The notes under the pieces are model-generated. The model made no database searches, was not told the origin of the DNA, and saw only the letters and a program-made list of their open reading frames with translations. The position numbers and the translations under genes were made by a program. Of a stretch of 10,133 nt of DNA, positions 1-6,184 are shown in pieces. The stretch's first letter is position 1; each line of letters opens with the position of its first letter. This DNA comes from an uncultured Bacteroidales bacterium. Its GTDB lineage: Bacteria > Bacteroidota > Bacteroidia > Bacteroidales > ML635J-15. The stretch spans positions 1-10,133 of the forward strand of contig CAJOEG010000096.1 in the NCBI GenBank assembly GCA_905233405.1, written 5' to 3'.

Positions 1-1102
1 ACCCAGCAAGTGCTGCACGGACAATACTGCTCGTCCAATATTGACCATAATCATCATCTGGAGCTTGAAATCCATAACTATTACAATAGCCTGTATTGGG
101 CAAAAATATGCTGTTGCCATTTAATCCTGTAAATCTCATGACTACAGTACCATTAAGTGTATCTAATGCCATAACACAGCAACTCATCAACTCATTATAA
201 TCTGCTATTGTAGGAATTCTCCAGTTCGGACCCCAATTTATAGTGGCGGCATCATCGGATGATTCCAAGTGCGTAAGACCGTCAACAAATCCATTATATC
301 CCATTTCCGGATCCGTACAATATTTTGTCAATGTACTGCAATTGGGTTCTGCATAAAAAGCATATTTGCCAACTCCATAAGTTTCCTTTGTCGTAGTTTC
401 TCCCCATGCATAATAGTTTCCTTGTTCCTCTGGTGCGCTTGCACCTATATTGCAAGTCGCCCACTTATTTCCACTAGGCAAAGCCAAATCCACAAACTCG
501 CGTACATCGGTAAGGACATTTCCTTGAGTACCATTTGCATTGTCAATTTCAAAACGGTGCGATTCCCACTTGCCCGTGGCACCATTATACACAAGCACAT
601 CGCCATCGCCTGCATCCGACACATCAAGGTCGAAGCCATCAATTTTTCCTGCCACCAAAGCATAATTTGAAACCAAGGAATAGAAACCACTTGCCAGTTC
701 AATATACCCCAAATCGACAAAATCTTCCGCCATATCGGACTGGTACTCAAGATGCATCCAATAGGCACCATCGCCCCACGATATTTCATCAAAACCAATG
801 CTAGGAGCACCGTTGCAACCGTATGCAATCATATCTCGGTCAAGCCGAAACAGCACATTTCCATCCGAATCAGTTTCCGTCTGGTATATGGCGCAAAATA
901 TCGGCTCATCATCATTATCAGCATCGTAGAAAGTCACGCGAAGATTGACTGCCGTATTTGCAACAGCCTCATTGTTAGCATCGTGTATGGTTGCGGAAAA
1001 GTTTACCGCCTGCGGAAATTCCTGCGCCATCGCCTGCGAGCAGACTAATGACACGCAGAATATCAACACGGCCAAATATTTTATGCAATTATAATTTTTC
1101 AT
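1..1102 (-). CDS. Secreted protein with tail-fibre-like N-terminal region and FISUMP-like domain (3'-partial)
   Basis: The frame is open from an ATG at 1102 to the left edge: 367 codons with no stop, so the C-terminus is missing. Residues 1-26 form a signal peptide (hydrophobic 9-20, likely cut after AMA before Gln27). Residues 28-155 resemble the N-terminal region of Bacteroidota tail-fibre or collagen-like surface proteins: a PQAVNFSATIHDANNEAVAN start, a YQTETDSDGNVLFRL stretch, and a final strand ending SNYALVAGKIDG. Residues 166-182 carry a GDVLVYNGATGKWE linker, typical before such domains. Residues 203-360 match the FISUMP type (Fibrobacter succinogenes major paralogous domain): FVDLALPSGNKWATCNIGA, then YYAWGET, NWRIPT, LPNTGY and YWTSS. 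The protein is probably exported across the inner membrane and found in the periplasm or on the surface; its function is unknown. It follows the T9SS gene by 17 bp and is probably co-transcribed with it. A sorting domain could lie in the missing C-terminus. Confidence 0.85.
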   Translation of the reverse strand, partial: MKNYNCIKYLAVLIFCVSLVCSQAMAQEFPQAVNFSATIHDANNEAVANTAVNLRVTFYDADNDDEPIFCAIYQTETDSDGNVLFRLDRDMIAYGCNGAPSIGFDEISWGDGAYWMHLEYQSDMAEDFVDLGYIELASGFYSLVSNYALVAGKIDGFDLDVSDAGDGDVLVYNGATGKWESHRFEIDNANGTQGNVLTDVREFVDLALPSGNKWATCNIGASAPEEQGNYYAWGETTTKETYGVGKYAFYAEPNCSTLTKYCTDPEMGYNGFVDGLTHLESSDDAATINWGPNWRIPTIADYNELMSCCVMALDTLNGTVVMRFTGLNGNSIFLPNTGYCNSYGFQAPDDDYGQYWTSSIVRAALAG

Positions 1103-1119
1103 ATTCTGCCCATTAATTA

Positions 1120-1614
1120 TCAACCTTTTATCATCTTTACACTTTTGCCACCCACCTTTATTATATAGGTACCCCGCGGAATGTGCGACACATCAATGGC
1201 GACTTCCTCCGCAAAACTCGACATTTGCACAGAATGGACAATCCGTCCACCCATATCATATATTTCTACCTGCTTGTGAGTGTCAAACGCTTCTGGATTC
1301 TCAAACACAAGATATACAATATATTCGGCAGGATTCGGATAGACGGAAATACCACTTTCCAACACTATATGACCAGTTTCCGAAACTATCTCGTTGTGAA
1401 AATCGCCTTCGCCGTATTCCGACGTAATAGTCAGCGAACCATTTGCTCCACTCAACGAAATTCCAAACGACGAACCTGCCGTAGCACTTACATCTCCGTT
1501 ACTGACCGCAACCTGCGGAAACGACAAGCGTTCCAACGACTGCGAATGCAAATCAAATGAAACAACCGCCAGAATTATTGCACCAACTATATAGACTAAC
1601 TTATTCTTACTCAT
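1120..1614 (-). CDS. Small T9SS type A sorting-domain protein
   Basis: A 164-residue protein. The ATG at 1614 is preferred; the frame also extends to a TTG at 1632, but the ATG places the signal peptide (Lys3/Lys5, hydrophobic 7-20, then DLHSQS) at the N-terminus. Residues 27-80 are Ser/Gly-rich and look like a reduced form of the beta-strand segment found in many short Bacteroidota T9SS proteins. Residues 88-163 are a type A C-terminal domain: ISVYPNPA, VEIYDMGGRIV, IDVSHIPRGTYIIKV and a final KMIK. Such domains direct outer-membrane translocation by the Por/T9SS machinery and are normally cleaved during surface attachment. With so little mature sequence left, its own role is unclear. The FISUMP-like gene follows by 17 bp, so the two products may act together on the surface (inference). 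Confidence 0.85.
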   Translation of the reverse strand: MSKNKLVYIVGAIILAVVSFDLHSQSLERLSFPQVAVSNGDVSATAGSSFGISLSGANGSLTITSEYGEGDFHNEIVSETGHIVLESGISVYPNPAEYIVYLVFENPEAFDTHKQVEIYDMGGRIVHSVQMSSFAEEVAIDVSHIPRGTYIIKVGGKSVKMIKG

Positions 1615-1658
1615 AATACAATATTTACTCAACTAATACTTATATAAAAATCAAAGGT

Positions 1659-1689
1659 CAAAATTAAACATTATTCTTCAACAAAACAA
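1659..1689 (-). promoter_or_regulatory. Candidate Bacteroidota promoter for the T9SS/FISUMP pair
   Basis: On the minus strand, TAATTTTG (plus 1659-1666) fits the -7 consensus TAnnTTTG. A TTG (plus 1687-1689) lies 20 bp further upstream as a weak -33 element; a TTTG at 1682-1685 gives a shorter spacer of 16 or less. The -7 box ends 44 bp before the ATG at 1614. This is a pattern match only. Confidence 0.35.
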
Positions 1690-1700
1690 GCTTTTTTGAT

Positions 1701-1708
1701 TATTTTTG
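1701..1708 (+). promoter_or_regulatory. Candidate -7 element for the hemerythrin operon
   Basis: TATTTTTG matches the Bacteroidota -7 consensus TAnnTTTG and lies 26 bp before the ATG at 1735. No good TTTG is seen at the expected -33 position, so the promoter is weak, depends on an activator, or is wrongly placed. The 120-bp interval 1615-1734 holds this and the oppositely oriented candidate, so the two units may share regulatory DNA. Confidence 0.3.
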
Positions 1709-1734
1709 CAATCGAATTTATTTGAAATTGACCA

Positions 1735-2424
1735 ATGACAACAAACAGAACCATATTCACGGCAAAGACAAAAATGGCCGAAATTATTACTGACTACTCG
1801 CTGCTTACAATCATCGATAGGCTCAACATAAAGTTGGGATTCGGAGATGCCAGCATTGACGAAATTTGCCGTCGTCACAACCTTTCTACCGACCTTTTCC
1901 TGATGATTTGCCGCGTGTATGCCATTGACGGATTTGCTCCCGACATCAGCAACCTAACCAACGGCGACATTCCAAAGTTAATCGGTTACTTGCAACGCAC
2001 ACACAAATACTGGATTGAGAGTTTCTTCCCAAATTTGCACATCAACATTCACACAATGCTCGAGTCGTGCGACGAAAAAAGTGCGAAAATCCTCAACAAG
2101 TTCTACGACGACTACGACGACGAAATCCAAAAACACCTCGACTACGAAGAAAATACCGTTTTTCCATACATAATTTCGCTTGGCGAAGGCAAGAAAGATG
2201 TTTCCAACAAATTCTGCATCAAGGATTTCGAGGAGAACCACAGCAATATTGAGGAGAAACTGCACGATTTGAAGAACATTGTTATAAAGTACCTTCCCGA
2301 AAATGCTTCACAGCAGTCGCGCATAAACGTACTGAACGAAATTTTCAAGATTGAGAACGACCTCAACAAGCACTCTGTCATCGAGAACAAAATCCTTATT
2401 CCGTTGGTTTCTAAATACGAATAA
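1735..2424 (+). CDS. Hemerythrin-domain / RIC-like di-iron protein
   Basis: A 229-residue cytoplasmic protein related to the RIC family (YtfE/ScdA, repair of iron-sulfur centres after nitrosative or oxidative damage). Residues 14-60 match the N-terminal helical domain in layout (MAEIITDYSLLTIIDRLNIK, then LGFGDASIDEICRRHNLS). The Cys-Cys pair of canonical ScdA-type proteins is absent: LGFGD occupies that position. Residues 84-229 form a four-helix hemerythrin-like domain with the expected iron ligands: His90, His134-x3-Glu138, His169 and His213-x3-Glu217. His102 and His106 are further candidates. An internal ATG at 1774 (Met14) is possible, but the upstream start is kept because family members, as I recall them, often have a short stretch before the MAE/MAD motif. 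The regulator gene starts 1 bp after the stop, so translation is probably coupled. The protein could repair Fe-S clusters or sense O2/NO; the sequence does not decide between these. Confidence 0.85.
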   Translation: MTTNRTIFTAKTKMAEIITDYSLLTIIDRLNIKLGFGDASIDEICRRHNLSTDLFLMICRVYAIDGFAPDISNLTNGDIPKLIGYLQRTHKYWIESFFPNLHINIHTMLESCDEKSAKILNKFYDDYDDEIQKHLDYEENTVFPYIISLGEGKKDVSNKFCIKDFEENHSNIEEKLHDLKNIVIKYLPENASQQSRINVLNEIFKIENDLNKHSVIENKILIPLVSKYE

Positions 2425-2425
2425 A

Positions 2426-3019
2426 ATGAGCGGAAAAATCAAGATAACGATAATAGAACCGTCGGAAATTGTCACCACAGGACTGAAACGGCTAATCGAA
2501 CAGAACGGCAGTTTCAATGTGGCAAAAACTTTCAGCACATTGCAGGAATACGGAGGAACGCCTAACGGCAGCCCCGACATCATAATCATCAACCCGACGA
2601 TAGTCGGCGACAGTGGCTACTCCGACCCGAGAAGTCTTTTGCAAGCAAACGACAACACTGCTATAATGGCGATAAACTACGGTCCCTACGACGAAGACGC
2701 TTTTCGCAGTTACGACGGTTACATCAGCATTTTCAACACGCGCGAACAGATTGAAAAACGGCTGTCGGCTGCCCTAAAGAACTCTTCCGAAAAGGAAACC
2801 TACGATGACAGCAACGAGCTTTCGGTACGCGAGCGCGAAATTCTAACCGCTGTCGCAAAAGGTAAGACCAACAAGGAAATCGCCGACGAGTTCAACATTT
2901 CAATCCACACGGTAATATCTCACCGCAAGAACATTTCACACAAGCTGGGCATCAACAGTATCGCTGGTCTGACGATTTATGCTGTGATGAACAAACTGCT
3001 TGATGTAGAAGACTTTTAA
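2426..3019 (+). CDS. NarL/LuxR-type response regulator with degenerate receiver
   Basis: A 197-residue protein. The ATG at 2426 directly follows the hemerythrin stop; the same frame extends upstream to 2351, but that part overlaps the hemerythrin gene and adds no domain. Residues 6-118 have receiver-like organisation (KITIIEPSEIVTTGLKRLIE at the start), yet the signature residues are lost. The phosphoacceptor position is Asn56 in DIIIINPTI, the first acidic pair is reduced to Glu11, and the switch Thr and conserved Lys are not seen (MAINYG, GYISIF). Residues 131-192 are a good LuxR helix-turn-helix: LSVREREILTAVAKGKTNKE, then IADEFNISIHTVISHRKNIS. It should bind DNA as a dimer, but not be controlled by ordinary Asp phosphorylation. 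Its position suggests that it acts with the di-iron protein, either in autoregulation or by responding to it (inference). Confidence 0.88.
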   Translation: MSGKIKITIIEPSEIVTTGLKRLIEQNGSFNVAKTFSTLQEYGGTPNGSPDIIIINPTIVGDSGYSDPRSLLQANDNTAIMAINYGPYDEDAFRSYDGYISIFNTREQIEKRLSAALKNSSEKETYDDSNELSVREREILTAVAKGKTNKEIADEFNISIHTVISHRKNISHKLGINSIAGLTIYAVMNKLLDVEDF

Positions 3020-3030
3020 AACATTTCACA

Positions 3031-5493
3031 ATGAAAAATCCTAACCGTAAAGCAACAGTCTGGACGATAATAATAATTGTCGTCACCTGCTTTCTGCTAT
3101 ACGGTCAATCGTTGTCAAACGGCTACAACATTGACGACGACTATGTGTGCGAAAAACACCAACTTGTGCAGCAGGGTATCAAGGGAATCCCTGAAATTTT
3201 TGCCTCAAGGTACAACAATAGCGGAGGAGTAATGTTCGGTTACCGTCCTGTGACAATCGCCGTTTATGCCATCGAGTACCAGATTTTTGGCGAATCGCCA
3301 GCCGTCGGGCATTTTTTCAACATCATATACTACATTATTGTCTGCATAATTCTGTTTTTCTTCCTTCGCAACCTGCTGAAAACCAAGTTTGCTTCAACTA
3401 TTCGTGTATTGCCGATAATAGCCACAGTCATATTTATGACACACGCAATCCATACAGAAGTAGTTCTCAGCCTCAAGAACCGCGAGGAAATTCTCTGCCT
3501 AATCTTCTGCCTGTCGTCGGCAATGCTCGCCCTGCGCTACTACGACAAACGCAGAATCATCGACATAATTTTTGCAATAATTCTGCTCGGAGTCGGCTTC
3601 CTGACAAAGGAATCGGCAATAGTTTTCCTCGCCATAACACCACTGTCTATCATCTTCTTCCGCACCGACATAAAACTTCCGACATTTTCTGGAGCAGGCA
3701 AGAAAATCACAACATTCTTTAAAAGAAACATTTTCCTGACGACATTCGGGTGCTTGGTTTTAGCATTATTAACAGCAAGAGTGATAGTCAACTGGAAATT
3801 GGGGTACACTCCAGCACTTTTCAACGGCATATTGCTTAAGACTATGTATTTTGTATTCTTGTTTTCGTATATCATTGTAATAATCAAACGATACGGCAAA
3901 GAAATCTTATGCAAACGAAACATAATTCTTTGGTCATTTGTATTGGTTCTGACGATATTATGGAGCTATTGGGCATTAATCGTTGCGACAATATTGCTGC
4001 TTGTCTCTCTATCAGAAAACAATGAAATCGCAGTAACACCAAACTGGAAAATCAACAAATCGTGGCAAAGGATTAAAGTTATTCTTCCTTTTGCCCTGAT
4101 ACTGATAATTGCCACAGTTACAATCGCCATAGCGCACTACCTTCCCGATTCGATGTTGCCGAAAAGCAATGCGGTGATGTCGAAATGGCAGAACCCGATT
4201 TTTGCAGAAGAATCGGCAGGAAACCGCTTCGCAATCGCAATGTACAGCCTAATTTTCTACCTGAAACTGCTGTTTGTCCCCTACCCTTTGCGCTACTACT
4301 ACGGCTACCGCATAATCCCCGATGTCGGACTTGAAAATCCAATAGTAATATTGTCAATCGTTGTGTATATTGCACTTATAGCCATAGCAATATGGCTGTT
4401 CAACAGACGCAACTTAATATCGTACGGAATACTTTTCTACTTGATTGGCATATTCCCGTTCTCGAACCTTTTCTTCCCTTTCACGGGAATTATCGGAGAA
4501 CGAATGCTTTTTGGTCCGGGCATAGGTTTTGCCATAGTTATCGGATCCCTTATATTTATTGTCGTAAAAGCCAAGAAAGATGTAAGTAAAGGGAAAAAAG
4601 TCGCGATTTCATTAATTACTGCAATAATTGTAATCCCTAATATCATTTTGAGCATAAACCGCAATTCCACGTGGAAAGACCGCGAAACACTATTCTGCTA
4701 CGATATGAAATACCTTGAGGAAAGTGCGAAGGCTAATGTCATTTATGCCAACCTGCTGAGTAGAAAAGTTTACGACAATCCTGCCCGAATGGGTACGGAA
4801 AAATCTATGCGCGACATCAAGGATGCAGAGAAGATGTATCGTCAGGCTCTCGACATTGATTCCACCTACGCAAACGCCTGGTATAACCTTGCATATCTAC
4901 GTCAGATCGTCTATCATGACTACGACAATTCTGAGCAGATGTTCAAAAAGGCTCTGGGATATGATTCTACACTCAATAACTCATACTATTTCCTTGGTAT
5001 GGCGGAAGTTATGAAAGGCAAGTACTCCGAAGCCATTGAAAACCTAAAAAAATATTCGCAAGCAGAAACATACGACAACAAGTTCTACGACCTCACATAT
5101 TTTTTCATTGGAAAGTCGTACTTTGAACTTGGTGACAACACAAAAGCCACTGAATATTACAAACTTTGCATCGACAGTCTGCACGATGAAAATTTCCAGC
5201 ATGTAGTCCACGAATTGAGCAAATTCGTTGAGACAACAAAAGATTACGCACTCGGAATCAGTCTTGGCAAGCAGGAAGTTAGCCATTTCCCCGACAAGGA
5301 CTTGCCCTACGTCGACCTTGGCAACTACTATATGATGGCTGCCGACACCATTAATGCCATCGAAAACTGGGAAATCGCCTACGACAGGTATAAGGGCAAC
5401 AAGAACATTGCGGCAACCCTATACAACTATTTCAATGGCAAAGGAAATACGGAAAAAGCAGAGTATTATCTAAAGGAATTGTCTAGCAATTAA
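3031..5493 (+). CDS. TMTC-like GT-C membrane protein with C-terminal TPR domain
   Basis: An 820-residue inner-membrane protein starting 11 bp after the regulator. The N-terminal 540 residues contain about ten or more hydrophobic helices and the landmarks of TMTC/PMT-like GT-C glycosyltransferases. These are an acidic first loop NIDDDYV (34-36 all Asp), GYRPVT (70-75), HAIHTEVV with NREE (138-153), LTKES (191-195), IIGERMLFGPGIGF (487-500) and a closing RNSTWKDRETLF (544-555). Residues 590-815 form tetratricopeptide repeats, for example AEKMYRQALDIDSTYANAWY and YSEAIENLKKY. TMTC proteins in animals transfer mannose from a lipid-linked donor to protein; donor and acceptor are unknown here. The TPRs could bind the acceptor. 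The stretch near 3720-4120 is richer in A/T-ending codons than the rest. Being third in the operon does not by itself mean a redox role. Confidence 0.8.
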   Translation: MKNPNRKATVWTIIIIVVTCFLLYGQSLSNGYNIDDDYVCEKHQLVQQGIKGIPEIFASRYNNSGGVMFGYRPVTIAVYAIEYQIFGESPAVGHFFNIIYYIIVCIILFFFLRNLLKTKFASTIRVLPIIATVIFMTHAIHTEVVLSLKNREEILCLIFCLSSAMLALRYYDKRRIIDIIFAIILLGVGFLTKESAIVFLAITPLSIIFFRTDIKLPTFSGAGKKITTFFKRNIFLTTFGCLVLALLTARVIVNWKLGYTPALFNGILLKTMYFVFLFSYIIVIIKRYGKEILCKRNIILWSFVLVLTILWSYWALIVATILLLVSLSENNEIAVTPNWKINKSWQRIKVILPFALILIIATVTIAIAHYLPDSMLPKSNAVMSKWQNPIFAEESAGNRFAIAMYSLIFYLKLLFVPYPLRYYYGYRIIPDVGLENPIVILSIVVYIALIAIAIWLFNRRNLISYGILFYLIGIFPFSNLFFPFTGIIGERMLFGPGIGFAIVIGSLIFIVVKAKKDVSKGKKVAISLITAIIVIPNIILSINRNSTWKDRETLFCYDMKYLEESAKANVIYANLLSRKVYDNPARMGTEKSMRDIKDAEKMYRQALDIDSTYANAWYNLAYLRQIVYHDYDNSEQMFKKALGYDSTLNNSYYFLGMAEVMKGKYSEAIENLKKYSQAETYDNKFYDLTYFFIGKSYFELGDNTKATEYYKLCIDSLHDENFQHVVHELSKFVETTKDYALGISLGKQEVSHFPDKDLPYVDLGNYYMMAADTINAIENWEIAYDRYKGNKNIAATLYNYFNGKGNTEKAEYYLKELSSN

Positions 5494-5501
5494 TCGAACT
5501 C

Positions 5502-5963
5502 TTATTCCTTGTTCTTTGAGTCTTTCAGCCACTTGCAATTTGCAAATTCTGGCATCGCCAGGCACTTGTCCTCCATTGCCCGCATTTTCTCCTGCTCCTC
5601 TGGAGTCTTGTCGTCGTAGCCCAGCAAATGCAAAATGGCGTGGATTATGACCCTAAAGATTTCGGTATCCTCTGTGTCGTAGGTCTTTGCATTGTCGGCA
5701 ACCCTGTCGACACTTATATATATTTCGCCCGAAATCTTATCACATCCTTCTTCGGTATTGTCAAACGTAATAACATCAGTATAGTAGTCGTGCTTCAAGT
5801 ATTCCTTGTTCATATTCAGCAAAAACTCGTCTGAACAAAAAATGTATTCAATCTTTCCTACCTTCTTTTTGTGAGATTCGATAACAGATTTAATCCAATT
5901 TTTCAAAGCAATATACTTTACCCTTGGTCTTTCTACATCTTCACAGAAAAAATCTACTGCCAT
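5502..5963 (-). CDS. ybeY: Endoribonuclease YbeY (16S rRNA maturation)
   Basis: A 153-residue protein of the UPF0054/YbeY family, a metal-dependent single-strand RNase involved in 16S rRNA 3'-end processing and ribosome quality control. The family core is visible: MNKEYLKHDYYTDVITFD (51-68), ISGEIYIS (77-84) and the metal motif HAILHLLGYDDKTPEEQ (108-124). The first two ligands are His108 and His112. The third, His in E. coli, is Asp118, and the usual HG at 108-109 is HA. As recalled, Bacteroidota members often lack the third His (GYKDKTPE-type), so this need not mean loss of activity. The displaced DUF4175 frame ends 2 bp upstream and contains an AAGGAG. The stop is 8 bp from that of the convergent TPR gene, with no obvious terminator between them. 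Confidence 0.93.
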   Translation of the reverse strand: MAVDFFCEDVERPRVKYIALKNWIKSVIESHKKKVGKIEYIFCSDEFLLNMNKEYLKHDYYTDVITFDNTEEGCDKISGEIYISVDRVADNAKTYDTEDTEIFRVIIHAILHLLGYDDKTPEEQEKMRAMEDKCLAMPEFANCKWLKDSKNKE

Positions 5964-5965
5964 AA

Positions 5966-6184
5966 TTACTTCTCCTTTAAATTCTTTAAATATTCCTTGT
6001 ATTTGTTTTTATAATAATCTCTTAACTTCAAATTCGACACTTGCAGCAATTCGTTGAACCTAATTTCGCTTTCCTTTTCCTCGAAAGCCTTGTCGGGATT
6101 GCTGAGTTTGTATTCCTTTGCCTCGTGCGACTGGCGCTTCTGCTCGGTTTCGCGCTCGTTCTGGCTGTTTTCTGCCTGTAGTGC
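5966..6184 (-). other. Displaced 3' end of the DUF4175 gene (-1 frame)
   Basis: In the -1 frame relative to the DUF4175 ORF, the codons from 6184 to the TAA at 5966-5968 encode 72 residues. They begin ALQAENSQNERETEQKRQSH and contain NPDKAFEEKESEIRF, ending with LRDYYKNKYKEYLKNLKEK. This charged helical tail with a YYKNKxxEY-like end is what I expect of a Bacteroidota DUF4175 C-terminus. It would terminate 2 bp before ybeY, the spacing of a coupled pair. In the -1 frame a stop (TCG TAA) lies just upstream, so the shift must occur within about 35 bp before 6184, most simply by loss of one G in the CAGGAGCAC stretch near 6184-6189. Confidence 0.75.

Noticed and set aside
445..828. Minus-strand ORF of 127 codons within the FISUMP-like gene
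   Set aside because: It is out of frame with the 367-codon frame that has a signal peptide and recognisable domains, and its sequence is Met/Trp-rich without motifs.
2351..2425. 25-residue N-terminal extension of the LuxR-type regulator
   Set aside because: It lies wholly inside the hemerythrin gene in another frame, and the receiver fold begins right after the ATG at 2426.
5494..5501. Bidirectional terminator between the convergent TPR gene and ybeY
   Set aside because: There are only 8 bp between the stops, and no hairpin with a T-run was found there or in the adjoining gene ends.
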